A stretch of 64,000 nt of DNA, from contig JARLGZ010000109.1 of assembly GCA_031292515.1 (NCBI GenBank), positions 1 through 64,000 on the forward strand, written 5' to 3'. The stretch's first letter is position 1. The number at the start of each line of letters is the position of its first letter. The translations under genes were made by a program, and so were the position numbers. Under the pieces are notes generated by a model, which had not been told where the DNA came from, did no database searches, and saw nothing but the letters and a program-made list of their open reading frames with translations. Source of the DNA: Puia sp. GTDB taxonomy: Bacteria; Bacteroidota; Bacteroidia; Chitinophagales; Chitinophagaceae. Shown here one piece after another: positions 8,669-17,379 of this stretch.

Positions 8669-10204
8669 CTATTTGATCTTGTTGAACAGCCGGCTCCACC
8701 GGATGCCCTTATCCCAGCTCATCCAGATCAGCCAGGCTTCTCCGACTACATGGTCTTCAGGGACAAAACCCCAGTAACGGGAGTCCTGAGAGCCGTGCCT
8801 GTTGTCTCCCATCATCCAGTAATAGTTCATCCCGAATGTATATTGGGTCGCTTCCTGGTCGTTGAGATAGATTTTACCGTTTCTCATCTCCAGCTTATTT
8901 CCTTCGTAGACACGGATGGCGCGTTCATAGAGGGCATAGTTCTCCGGCGTCAGCGGAAGTACGGCGCCCTTTTTCGGGATCCATATCGGCCCATAATTGT
9001 CTTTTGACCAGTTATGGATATGATCATAGGGATAGACATCCCTGAGGCTGTCTATTTCCGGGACGATGCTCTTTGCCAACCCGTTCTTCAACATCTTCTC
9101 CTTCGCGGTCCAGGTGAGCAGCATACGGAATTTATTGGGAGATCCTCCGTCAGAGACCTCGTCTGAATTGCTCATATCGACGTTGTATTCGTCTTTCATG
9201 ACCGTCTCATCCAATTGCTGACCGCCGGTTTCAACATAGTAGTAGGTCTCCGAGTAAGGCGGAAACGGGACGGGCTTGCCATTGATATAGATTACCTGGT
9301 TTTTGATCTGCAGGGTATCGCCGGCTATCGCGGTGCAACGCTTGATGTAATTTTCCTCTTTGTCTACCGGTCTGAAGATGAGTGGATATTGATCGGGGTT
9401 GTCCAGTACTATCTTTCTTCCGGCATCGATATCCCCGTGTCCGACTTCCGCCCGGCAAACATCGTAATAAGGTCGCAGGGACTGATAATCGGGAAGGTTG
9501 ATAACCGTATCCCCCGCCGGGAAGTTGAAGACTACGACGTCATTACGTTTTACGGGGCTTGCAAACCACCGGGTATAGGGGATCTTTATCCATTCGACGT
9601 AAGACTTCGTATTGGTGATCGGCATGGTATTGTGAACAAAGGGAATCGAAAGCGGCGTATTGGGGATCCGGGGGCCGTAGCTGAACTTGCTGACAAAGAG
9701 GAAGTCATTGACCAGCAATGTCTTCTCCATGGATCCGGTCGGGATTGTATAGGCTTCGAATACGAAAGTGCGGATCAAGGTAGCCGCGACGATCGCGAAG
9801 ACACCGGCATCCGCCCACTCCCTGGCGGTGGATTTCTTATATTTCCGCACCGACTCGGGTCCGAGGAACCGGGTATTTTTGTCGAGACCCGGCTGCAGAA
9901 AATAGAGACCTCCCGTCAGCGCAACGAGGGTATGCTGGTAAAAGCGGACCTGGCCGAACGTCTTTATGAATTCGATATAGATGCCAAGCGTGATGAACCA
10001 GCCGGCAACAGGGATAAACTGCAGAAAAAACCAATAGATCGGCCTTTTGCTTACCTGCAGCATTACATAGGTATTATAGGCCGGAACAAATGCCTTCCAC
10101 CCCGGAACCCCGGCTTTTTTGAACAGCAAAAAGAGGCCCGCGGCGGGCAGGAGGAACAAAATCAGCGCTATCAATAATAATACCTGGATCTGGTGACCAC
10201 TCAT
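8669..10204 (-). CDS. lepB: Signal peptidase I, large Bacteroidota form
   Basis: A 511-residue signal peptidase I that cleaves signal peptides from exported proteins at the inner membrane. I start it at 10204, just below a good promoter, which removes 28 residues from the longest frame. An N-terminal region with several membrane helices precedes the S26 catalytic domain. The Ser-Lys dyad is visible: Ser158 in IPTGSMEKT and Lys288 in NYIKRCTAIAGD. The C-terminal GDNRHGSQDSRYWG box is intact. At about twice the length of many bacterial enzymes it has a long insertion between the catalytic lysine region and the last box, which is usual for this phylum. Confidence 0.92.
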   Translation of the reverse strand: MSGHQIQVLLLIALILFLLPAAGLFLLFKKAGVPGWKAFVPAYNTYVMLQVSKRPIYWFFLQFIPVAGWFITLGIYIEFIKTFGQVRFYQHTLVALTGGLYFLQPGLDKNTRFLGPESVRKYKKSTAREWADAGVFAIVAATLIRTFVFEAYTIPTGSMEKTLLVNDFLFVSKFSYGPRIPNTPLSIPFVHNTMPITNTKSYVEWIKIPYTRWFASPVKRNDVVVFNFPAGDTVINLPDYQSLRPYYDVCRAEVGHGDIDAGRKIVLDNPDQYPLIFRPVDKEENYIKRCTAIAGDTLQIKNQVIYINGKPVPFPPYSETYYYVETGGQQLDETVMKDEYNVDMSNSDEVSDGGSPNKFRMLLTWTAKEKMLKNGLAKSIVPEIDSLRDVYPYDHIHNWSKDNYGPIWIPKKGAVLPLTPENYALYERAIRVYEGNKLEMRNGKIYLNDQEATQYTFGMNYYWMMGDNRHGSQDSRYWGFVPEDHVVGEAWLIWMSWDKGIRWSRLFNKIK

Positions 10205-10226
10205 TTGTTCAATTTTAAGATTCCGG

Positions 10227-10255
10227 CAAAAATACCATATTAATTGTCCTGCCAA
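10227..10255 (-). promoter_or_regulatory. Primary-sigma promoter of lepB
   Basis: The minus strand carries TTG (10255-10253), an 18-base spacer and TATTTTTG (10234-10227), an exact TAnnTTTG -7 box. Transcription would start near 10220, about 15 bases before the ATG at 10204, and would exclude the upstream ATG at 10288. This decides the start of the gene. Confidence 0.65.
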
Positions 10256-10358
10256 AACATTGATCTGGAAAGTTTTGGTAAAAATCATCCCCCTTCCGTC
10301 TGAGGCTGTCGGACAGGTATTGGTAGCGGGACAAGCCGAAATATTACAGAAGGAATCG

Positions 10359-10997
10359 TTATAATATCTTGTTGAGCAGGGCGCTGATGGCCGGAGCCCG
10401 GTTCATGATCATAAAATGGCCCCCGCCTTTTATGACATGCGTGGGAAGAATGCTTTTTAAAGGGAATATTTTGTCTTTATTGCCGTGTATATGATAGGTC
10501 ACGGGGGATTGCCATTCATTGCGCCAGTTCACGATCTGCTCGATGGCCCAGCGAAGATAAGCGGGGTTCACATTTTTCCTGAATTCATCGCACAGGGCGA
10601 TCTCTTCTTCTGATTCGGCGCCCAGGAAAGTGTTTTCCAGCAGACTCATCCATTCCGCCGGCCTGGGCGGCATCAGCTTGTTCAGTCTCAGCCTGCCCGA
10701 TAATTTCATCCATTGCGGCAATTCATGATGCGATTTCACACTTGAGACAAGGATCACCTTCGCCGCGGGGATAACCCTGGCTATCTCGATAGCCATCATC
10801 CCGCCAAAGGAAACCCCCATGAGTATGGGATGGTTGTGATGGATCTGCGTGGCCATCCTGGCCGCGTAATGTTCGATCGGCTCCTTGTTTTCGGGAACTA
10901 TCCACTCCAGATATCTGAATTGGGTATCTGCGGGTGAGAGCCGGGAAAAAACCCTTTCATCAGCGCCTAAACCACTAATACAATAAACCTGCTTCAT
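10359..10997 (-). CDS. Small alpha/beta hydrolase
   Basis: A 212-residue protein with the minimal alpha/beta hydrolase layout: a nucleophile elbow GVSFGG (Ser63), a HGNKDKIFP stretch providing the acidic residue, and a GGGHFMI stretch providing the histidine. Substrate is not predictable; similar short hydrolases act as esterases or thioesterases. It is soluble, with no signal peptide. It follows the NtrC-like regulator on the same strand with a 67-base gap that contains a 15-bp direct repeat. Confidence 0.75.
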   Translation of the reverse strand: MKQVYCISGLGADERVFSRLSPADTQFRYLEWIVPENKEPIEHYAARMATQIHHNHPILMGVSFGGMMAIEIARVIPAAKVILVSSVKSHHELPQWMKLSGRLRLNKLMPPRPAEWMSLLENTFLGAESEEEIALCDEFRKNVNPAYLRWAIEQIVNWRNEWQSPVTYHIHGNKDKIFPLKSILPTHVIKGGGHFMIMNRAPAISALLNKIL

Positions 10998-11012
10998 ATT
11001 CGCTTCAATTAC

Positions 11013-11044
11013 ACGACTACCTTCTGTATACGACTACCTCCTGT
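11013..11044. repeat. 15-bp direct repeat between NtrC-like gene and hydrolase
   Basis: Two copies of a 15-mer (minus strand ACAGRAGGTAGTCGT), differing at one base, lie at 11013-11027 and 11030-11044, about 20 bases past the stop codon of the NtrC-like regulator. More diverged related words (AACAGCAGACAG) fill the space up to the stop. It belongs to the same gene-end class as the arrays at 2651, 39424 and 41663. Confidence 0.65.
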
Positions 11045-11064
11045 TTCTAAAACTGTCTGCTGTT

Positions 11065-12228
11065 TCATTTCTTCGGCAATACATAACTTTCCACGTCATC
11101 CCTGCTGATGGTCTTTCCGGACAGGATGATGAGGCGCTCCACGACGTTGCGCAGTTCCCGGATATTTCCCGTCCAGTTATGCTGCTGAAGAGCCTTGATC
11201 GCGTCTTCGTCGATGACTTTTTTCGCGATGCCGTAGTCCGCACAGATATCGGCCAGGAATTTATCCACCAGCAGCGGGATGTCGTCGTTCCTTTCGTTTA
11301 GCGACGGCACATGGATAATGATGACGCTCAAGCGATGGTAAAGATCGAGCCGGAAATTTTTTTCGTCCACTTCCTTTAGCAGGTCTTTATTCGTCGCGGC
11401 GATTACCCGGACATCCACATTGATATCCTTGTCCCCTCCCACCCGCGTGATCTTTCCTTCCTGGAGGGCCCGCAGCACCTTTGCCTGCGCGGTAAGGCTC
11501 ATGTCCCCTATTTCATCCAGGAACAGCGTACCTCCGTTGGCTTGTTCGAATTTGCCGATCCGTTGCTTCACGGCGGAGGTAAAGGACCCTTTCTCATGCC
11601 CGAAGAGCTCGCTCTCTATCAGTTCGCTGGGAATAGCCGCGCAATTGACTTCGATAAGAGGACCACCGGCCCGGTTACTTTTTTCGTGTACCCATCTTGC
11701 CACCAGTTCCTTGCCTACGCCATTCTCACCGGTCACGAGTATGCGCGCATCCGTGGGGGCTACTTTTTCAATCGTCTCCTTGATTTTCTGGATGGGCGCC
11801 GATGAACCGACCATCTCCTGCATTCTGCCTACTTTCCGTTTCAGCACCTTTGTCTCCGCCACCAGGCTCGTCTTATCCATTCCATTGCGGATCGTAATCA
11901 GCAGCCTGTTGAGGTCGGGCGGTTTGGAGATATAGTCATAAGCGCCTTTTTTAACGGCTTCCACGGCTGTCTCGATGGTGCCATGCCCGGAGATCATGAT
12001 GATCGGGATGTCGGGGTTGGCTTCCTTTGCCTTTTCAAGGAATTCGATGCCGTCGATCTTCGGCATTTTTATATCGCAAAGGATGACATCGTATTCCTTC
12101 TCTTTGAATTTCTTCAAACCCTCCTCCCCGTCCCCGGCCTCATCGATCTTATAGCCTTCGTAGGAGAGGATTTCGCTCAGGGTCTTTCGGATCGCTTTTT
12201 CATCGTCAATAATCAGGATGTTCGACAT
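11065..12228 (-). CDS. Sigma-54-type response regulator (REC-AAA+) without HTH domain
   Basis: A 387-residue NtrC-family protein: an N-terminal receiver domain (phosphoacceptor Asp52) and a sigma-54-activator AAA+ ATPase with Walker A GENGVGKE (167-174) and Walker B TLFLDEIGD (234-242). The loop that contacts sigma-54, normally GAFTGA, reads GSFTSA (214-219). The protein ends shortly after the AAA+ sensor region with DDVESYVLPKK and has no Fis-type helix-turn-helix, so it would have to activate from solution or through a partner. No histidine kinase is adjacent. Target promoters are unknown; a sigma-54-like site lies at 61621. Confidence 0.88.
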   Translation of the reverse strand: MSNILIIDDEKAIRKTLSEILSYEGYKIDEAGDGEEGLKKFKEKEYDVILCDIKMPKIDGIEFLEKAKEANPDIPIIMISGHGTIETAVEAVKKGAYDYISKPPDLNRLLITIRNGMDKTSLVAETKVLKRKVGRMQEMVGSSAPIQKIKETIEKVAPTDARILVTGENGVGKELVARWVHEKSNRAGGPLIEVNCAAIPSELIESELFGHEKGSFTSAVKQRIGKFEQANGGTLFLDEIGDMSLTAQAKVLRALQEGKITRVGGDKDINVDVRVIAATNKDLLKEVDEKNFRLDLYHRLSVIIIHVPSLNERNDDIPLLVDKFLADICADYGIAKKVIDEDAIKALQQHNWTGNIRELRNVVERLIILSGKTISRDDVESYVLPKK

Positions 12229-12285
12229 GGGTTTTTAACAATGTTTTGCTATGGAATAATCTCGTTCTGTTCTCTCATTTCGTCG

Positions 12286-12319
12286 ATGCTATGTCCGGGC
12301 TATATACGATACATAGCAT
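12286..12319. promoter_or_regulatory. 9-bp inverted repeat in divergent intergenic region
   Basis: The arms atgctatgt (12286-12294) and acatagcat (12311-12319) are perfect inverted repeats with a 16-base spacer. They lie between the divergently oriented NtrC-like gene and the DUF4846 remnant. It could be an operator or a stem-loop; nothing more can be said. Confidence 0.4.
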
Positions 12320-12340
12320 ATATACATCAAAAATAACGAT

Positions 12341-13116
12341 ATGGGACGGAACCTCGTCATAACAATTTTGTTATCAATGCTAATATTGTGCGGGCCGGCC
12401 TCATTCACCCGTTGCCGGTCCCAACTTCCCTGTGTGGCCGGGATCCCCTCTCCGGGGGTTTTGGCGGAGAACCCGGCCGCCGGCCTAAACCCCTATGCTT
12501 CCATAGGCGCCATTCCCACGCCTCCCGGCTATTCCCGTCTCTCCGGTGTGGAACCGGCCGATCCGGGAAAATTAGCCAATTCCGTCCCGTCATCCGATGG
12601 AGGTCGCCCCGCCGGGAGCCGGATGCCCAAACTGTCTTTTGGGGAATGGCTGCGTTCCATTCCGCTAAAAAAAGACAAGACCGTCTACCTTTATGACGGT
12701 TCCCGGAAACAGAACCAGTCGGCCCAATTCGCGGTATTGGATATCAGCGTCGGAAAGGAAGACCTGCAGCAGTGCGCGGATGCCGTGATGCGGCTGAGGG
12801 CGGGATACCTCTGATTCCGGTAGTGCGCGACCGGGACGTCCAAATCGGGGATGTCTGGGTGCACGGAGGATCTCCCGGTCATGCCATGCTGGTCGTGGAT
12901 ATGGCGGCCGATCGGCAGGGCCGCAAGATCTGTCTGCTGGCACAGAGTTATATGCAGGCTCAGGACATTCATCTGGTCATTAACCCCGGGAACCAATCTT
13001 TAAGCCCCTGGTACGAGATCGGAGAGTTCCCTCTTTATACGCCGGAATGGACTTTTTATACCCAGGAGCTGCGAACCTGGACAAATTTCGTAGGGGTTAG
13101 TACTTATCCTACGTAA
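12341..13116 (+). pseudogene. DUF4846 family protein, broken by internal deletion and frameshift
   Basis: Two overlapping frames together look like one DUF4846 gene. The first (12341-12814) has a signal peptide and the family's N-terminal half, ending in DLQQCADAVMRLRAGYL followed by TGA. The second (from about 12800 to 13116) carries the C-terminal half, with IGDVWVHGGSPGHAMLVVD and LLAQSYMQAQDIH. From memory of the family, intact members continue past MRLRAEYL for roughly 75 more residues before the GDV-x-HGGSPGHA block; those are absent here. So the gene seems to have lost an internal segment and shifted frame at the join. A sequencing error would not explain the missing segment. Function of the family is unknown. 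Confidence 0.7.
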
Positions 13117-13207
13117 AAACGCCTTGCAAAGCAGGAGGCCGGAGGGTATCTTGTGGTATCCAAATCCGTAAAAAACCATTCTTCATTAATCCATAAAATC
13201 ATTCCCT

Positions 13208-13345
13208 ATGCAGAAACAATTGGACGTCAAGGCCCTTCCTACCGGTAAAATTCTTTTCAAACTGACAATGCTGGGATGCTTTCTTTTAGGCGCTTCGTAT
13301 GCTTGCCTTATGCTTTTGAATTCAGCCCTGCAGGCGATAAAATAG
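13208..13345 (+). CDS. 45-residue putative membrane peptide
   Basis: A short frame begins with ATG at 13208 and ends with TAG at 13345. The product has a basic N-terminal part (MQKQLDVKALPTGK) and one hydrophobic helix from about residue 15 to 40. It is followed 25 bases later by a strong terminator, which supports a real transcription unit. I recognise no family, and a peptide this short may be chance; the terminator also serves pdhB. Confidence 0.4.
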   Translation: MQKQLDVKALPTGKILFKLTMLGCFLLGASYACLMLLNSALQAIK

Positions 13346-13370
13346 ATCCCCTGTGAAGTTGGTCAAAAAT

Positions 13371-13402
13371 AATCCCGGAGCCTTTTATCAAGCTCCGGGA
13401 TT
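13371..13402. terminator. Bidirectional hairpin terminator between small ORF and pdhB
   Basis: An 11-bp perfect stem (13371-13381 with 13392-13402) closes a 10-base loop. T-rich tracts follow on both strands: TTGTTATTT on the plus side and ATTATTTTT on the minus side. It can therefore end both the plus-strand small ORF and the minus-strand pdhB transcript. Confidence 0.75.
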
Positions 13403-13444
13403 GTTATTTCGGGATTGTTATTTTTAAAGAGGGCAGCTTCCGTC

Positions 13445-14431
13445 CTATTTCTGCATGTACATGACCTCTTTTACCAGCTTGACGGTCCTGGAAACATCGG
13501 GCAACGCCAGGTTGACCAGGTTGGGTGCATAGTGAAGAGGAGCATCTGCCGAGGTGATCCGGCGGATGGGCGCATCCAGGTAATCGAAACCCTCCTTCTG
13601 AATGCGGTAGGCGATCTCCGAGGAGATGGACGCAAAGGGCCATTGCTCTTCGACTATCACCAGGCGGTTTGTCTTCTTCACGCTTTCGAGAATGGTATGC
13701 CAGTCCAGGGGCCGGATAGTACGCAGATCGATCACTTCTGCGCTGATGCCTTCTTTTTCCAGTTCCGCCGCGGCGCCCATGGCCACTTTCATCATTTTAT
13801 TGAACGAGACGATGGTCACATCGCGTCCCTGTTTTTTTATATCGGCCTTCCCCAGCTCGATATAGTATTCCTCTTCGGGAACTTCGAGTTTTTCGCCATA
13901 GGCAACTTCGCTCTCCATAAAAATCACGGGATCTTCCTCATAGCGGATCGCTTGTTTCAGCAGGCCCTTGGCATCATAGGCATTGCTGGTGGATATTACT
14001 TTCAGCCCGGGGATATTGGCGTAATAGCTTTCAAAGGCAGTGGAATGCTGAGCGCCCAGCTGTCCGGCAGATCCGTTGGGTCCGCGCAGTACGATCGGGC
14101 AGCCGACCTGTCCGCCGCTCATGGCCAGCATTTTTGAAGCTGTATTGAGGATCTGGTCGAGGGCCAGCACTGCAAAGTTCCAGGTCATATATTCTACGAC
14201 CGGGCGAAGGCCATTCTGGGCAGCTCCCACCGCGACGGCAGTAAAGCCCAGCTCCGAAATCGGGGTGTCTATAACGCGTTTGGGCCCGAATTCGTCCAGC
14301 ATTCCCTGGCTGACTTTGTAGGCCCCATTATACTCGGCGACCTCTTCCCCCATCAAAAACACCCTGTCATCGCGACGCATTTCTTCACTCATGGCTTCCC
14401 GCAGAGCCTCCCTTAAAGCAATTTGTCTCAT
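13445..14431 (-). CDS. pdhB: Pyruvate dehydrogenase E1 component, beta subunit
   Basis: A 328-residue E1-beta subunit of the pyruvate (or related 2-oxoacid) dehydrogenase complex, which with E1-alpha and thiamine diphosphate decarboxylates pyruvate. Family hallmarks include ALREAMSEEMRRDDRVFLMGEE at the N terminus (split here from the following VAEYNGAYKVSQG), DTPISELGFTAVAVGAA, RGPNGSAGQLGAQHS and VIDLRTIRPLD. The alpha subunit is not next to it. It lies 66 bases downstream of a REC-PAS-histidine kinase gene on the same strand, so it may share that transcript, and it ends at a bidirectional terminator. Confidence 0.92.
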   Translation of the reverse strand: MRQIALREALREAMSEEMRRDDRVFLMGEEVAEYNGAYKVSQGMLDEFGPKRVIDTPISELGFTAVAVGAAQNGLRPVVEYMTWNFAVLALDQILNTASKMLAMSGGQVGCPIVLRGPNGSAGQLGAQHSTAFESYYANIPGLKVISTSNAYDAKGLLKQAIRYEEDPVIFMESEVAYGEKLEVPEEEYYIELGKADIKKQGRDVTIVSFNKMMKVAMGAAAELEKEGISAEVIDLRTIRPLDWHTILESVKKTNRLVIVEEQWPFASISSEIAYRIQKEGFDYLDAPIRRITSADAPLHYAPNLVNLALPDVSRTVKLVKEVMYMQK

Positions 14432-14497
14432 TCTTAAATTGTTTGCGCAAAATTATTGGTTGGGAAGGAGATTATCAAATAGAATATAGCCGTCCGT

Positions 14498-16030
14498 TCA
14501 ACAGGTGGCATCTTCGGTTTCTGACCCGTCCGGCACCGGGCCGATGCCCGCAAGACTTTGACGGATATCTTCTTCGACCGGAGCTTTGTCAAATAGTATG
14601 ATGAAACTGGTCCCCTCATCGGCATGGGAGTATACATCGATGGAGCCTTTGTGCGAACGGATGATATTCCAGGTAGCCGCGAGCCCCAGCCCGAAGCCAT
14701 TCTTCTTGGAGGTGAAATAAGGCTCGAAGATCCTGGAGAGGTTCTCTTCCGGAATACCGCTTCCGTTATCACGGATCAGCAGTTTATAAAAGGATTCTTC
14801 CCGGCTGATCGATACGGCCAGGCGTCCCGACTCCCGGGGCATTGCTTCGATCGCATTGATAATGATATTCAGGAAGGCGATCTTGAGTTTTTCCACATCT
14901 GCCATGATATAACTGCCTTCTTCAGGATAGCTGAGCTCCACCCGGATTCCGTTTAACGCGAGTCTGTCTGAAGCGGCCGCGAGGCTTTTATCCATGATCT
15001 CCTGCAAGGAGGCTCTTTTCAGGAGGATGTCTCCGGGTCTGGCAAGATCCAGCAATTCGGAGATCAACGCATCGATACGGTTGCAGTTGCGGATAATGAT
15101 ATCCAGGTAGATGCCTGCATCCCCTGCCAGCCCGTCCCCTATTTCGGGCTTTAGCTGTTCCACCGACAAATTGATATTGGTAAGGGGATTTCTTACCTCG
15201 TGGGCGAGCGTCCTCAGGAGCAGGGCGGTGGACCGGAGTTTTTCGATCTGGAGCGTCGCTCTTTCGATCCTTTTCAGGTTGGTAATATCGTGAATGATCC
15301 CCTGGATATAGAGTTCCCCGTCGGCCTTGAATTGCTGGGAAAGGGATAATATGCAGGTTTTTCTTTCTTTTGTGCGCGTCAGGAATTCGACTTCCTGGTC
15401 ATCCACCTCGCCCGTCCTGGCCAGTTGTTCTTCCAGCAGGGGGACCAGCTCCTGCCGGGCCAGCAAACCGTAAAGACTTAATTGCAGCAATTCCGTTTTG
15501 CTGTATTTGAAAAAATCGGAAGTCGCACTGTTCACATCACGAAAAACCAGGTCTTCATCGGTCAGGAAGAACGCGTCTTTCGATTTTTCGAAGATGCTGT
15601 AAAACTTCCTCTCGTTAGCCTTTATGGCTTTGAGCGCGGCGCTTCTTTCCAGGGAATACCGGATACACCTTTCCAGTTTCTCCGTATTGATCTCCGACTT
15701 GATTAAGTAGTCCACCGCACCCGTGGTCATGGCTTTGATATCGATCTCCCTGCTGTCTATGCCGGTCAGCAGGACGATAGGATCTTCGCAACCGCTTGCG
15801 ATGGCATCCCCCAGAAAGTCCAGGCCGGTTTTCTCGCCGAGGAGATAGTCCACGAAATAAATATCGTATCCTTCCCCGAACATCCGCCGCAGGGATTCGT
15901 CATAGTTATAACACCAGTCGATCAGGAAGTTGCTGTCGGGGATATCCTTCAGGCATCCGCTGATGATCAGAAAATCGTCTTCATCGTCTTCCACGATCAA
16001 TATCCGCGTTGGCTTTTTGGAGGGGAGCAT
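14498..16030 (-). CDS. Soluble REC-PAS-histidine kinase
   Basis: A 510-residue cytoplasmic kinase without membrane segments. Its order is unusual: a receiver domain comes first (phosphoacceptor Asp61 in FVDYLLGE), then a PAS sensor domain (about 142-255), a dimerisation domain with phosphorylatable His277 in LAHEVRNPL, and a HATPase with an N box (IIINAIEAMP), DNGSGIPEE and GFGLGLA. A receiver at the N terminus usually means the kinase is itself controlled by phosphorylation from another kinase. It is 13 bases from the REC-kinase gene and one gene from the poly-HAMP hybrid kinase, so the three are probably made together. Confidence 0.9.
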   Translation of the reverse strand: MLPSKKPTRILIVEDDEDDFLIISGCLKDIPDSNFLIDWCYNYDESLRRMFGEGYDIYFVDYLLGEKTGLDFLGDAIASGCEDPIVLLTGIDSREIDIKAMTTGAVDYLIKSEINTEKLERCIRYSLERSAALKAIKANERKFYSIFEKSKDAFFLTDEDLVFRDVNSATSDFFKYSKTELLQLSLYGLLARQELVPLLEEQLARTGEVDDQEVEFLTRTKERKTCILSLSQQFKADGELYIQGIIHDITNLKRIERATLQIEKLRSTALLLRTLAHEVRNPLTNINLSVEQLKPEIGDGLAGDAGIYLDIIIRNCNRIDALISELLDLARPGDILLKRASLQEIMDKSLAAASDRLALNGIRVELSYPEEGSYIMADVEKLKIAFLNIIINAIEAMPRESGRLAVSISREESFYKLLIRDNGSGIPEENLSRIFEPYFTSKKNGFGLGLAATWNIIRSHKGSIDVYSHADEGTSFIILFDKAPVEEDIRQSLAGIGPVPDGSETEDATC

Positions 16031-16042
16031 AGCCCTTTTTGA

Positions 16043-17365
16043 TTATTTTATGGTTATCGTTCCTTTTAATGTACTACTCCCGGAACTGCCGCTGGCATTC
16101 CCGGCGATTGTCAGCGGCAACGACACGATGAAGACAGACCCTTCATCCGTTTTTCCGCGGGCTGAAATAAAGCCCCTGTGTTTTTCAACGATCTTCTTGC
16201 AAAGTGCCAGGCCGATACCCGTCCCCTCGTATTCGGCATTTGCGTGAAGGCGCCTGAACATATCGAATATCTGCTCGGCATACTTCTGATCAAAACCTAT
16301 TCCATTATCCGTGATAAATATCCTGCAATAGCGAACCTCTCCCGTCTCCCTGCCGGAACCTCCCGCCTGACCATTTGTCCCGTGGCCGCCTCCCTGTCCC
16401 GTTTCTGCATGAATGATGATATGGGGAGGAACGTTCTTTTTGCTGTATTTCAGGGCATTGCCAATCAGATTTGAGAACAGGGGCCTCATCAGCACGGGAT
16501 TGACCGGGAGGATCGGCAATTCCCCGACCTCGATGACGGCTTTTTTTTCATGGATCACCACTTCCATTTCCGACAGCACATCCTGTATCAGGTCGTTCAG
16601 GTCGGTATCCTGGAAAAAGTCCTTTTCCACGGATATCCGGGAGAATTTCAGGATATCGTTGATCAGGTCCTGCATCCTCCTGGACACCTGCTGGATGCGG
16701 CTGATATACAGGGCCCCGTCTTCGGGCAGGCTACCCTGACAGGCCAATGACAGGCGGTCGCTGAACATGCGGATCTTCCTCAGGGGCGCCTGCAGGTCGT
16801 GTGAAGCCATAAAGGCGAAAAGGTCCAGGTCCTTGTTGGCCGATTCAAGCCTTGCGATGTTTTCGAGCAGTTGCCTGTTCAGTTCATTGACTTTTTCTTC
16901 CGATGCCTTTCGTTCATTGATCTCCATTTCCAGGCTCCGGTTTATCGCAGTCAGCTTTTGCTCCTGCGCAAGCAACTGGTGGTTCTTCCGGTACAGGTCC
17001 ACGAAAACGGCCACCTTCGCCCTTAATAATTGCGGATTGATGGGTTTATAGATATAATCGACAGCGCCCGCCCGGTAGCCTTTGAAAACGTTTTCGTCGC
17101 CATAGTTGTTCGCCGTAATGAAAATGATCGGTATATGACGCAGCCGTTCCCGCTCGTAGATGAGGGAGGCTGTCTCGAACCCGTTCAGGTTCGGCATTTG
17201 CACATCCATCAGGATGAGGGCAAAATCGAACTCCGTCAGCAGGATCTTCAGCACCTGTCTGCCGGACGCCGCCTTGACCACCCGATAACCGTCCGGTTCC
17301 AGGATGCTCTCGATGGAAAGCAGGTTGTCTTCCCGGTCATCAACCAATAATATTTTTGGGTGCAT
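16043..17365 (-). CDS. Soluble REC-histidine kinase
   Basis: A 440-residue protein with an N-terminal receiver (phosphoacceptor Asp54 in LMDVQMPNLNG), a coiled-coil linker (about 125-180), a dimerisation domain with His189 in MASHDLQAPLRKI, and a HATPase domain (DNGIGFDQK, GTGIGLALCKK). A Gly-rich insert (about 345-365) interrupts the ATPase domain and a short Ser/Gly-rich tail ends the protein. SHDLQAPLRKI is typical of phytochrome-like kinases, although no GAF or PHY domain is present. It lies between the poly-HAMP kinase (15-base gap) and the REC-PAS kinase (13-base gap), and probably receives phosphate from one of them. Confidence 0.9.
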   Translation of the reverse strand: MHPKILLVDDREDNLLSIESILEPDGYRVVKAASGRQVLKILLTEFDFALILMDVQMPNLNGFETASLIYERERLRHIPIIFITANNYGDENVFKGYRAGAVDYIYKPINPQLLRAKVAVFVDLYRKNHQLLAQEQKLTAINRSLEMEINERKASEEKVNELNRQLLENIARLESANKDLDLFAFMASHDLQAPLRKIRMFSDRLSLACQGSLPEDGALYISRIQQVSRRMQDLINDILKFSRISVEKDFFQDTDLNDLIQDVLSEMEVVIHEKKAVIEVGELPILPVNPVLMRPLFSNLIGNALKYSKKNVPPHIIIHAETGQGGGHGTNGQAGGSGRETGEVRYCRIFITDNGIGFDQKYAEQIFDMFRRLHANAEYEGTGIGLALCKKIVEKHRGFISARGKTDEGSVFIVSLPLTIAGNASGSSGSSTLKGTITIK

Positions 17366-17379
17366 GAAGGTGATTTAGG

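Noticed and set aside
12388-12996. Several overlapping frames on both strands around the DUF4846 remnant
   Set aside because: Only the two plus-strand frames that make up DUF4846 show family similarity.
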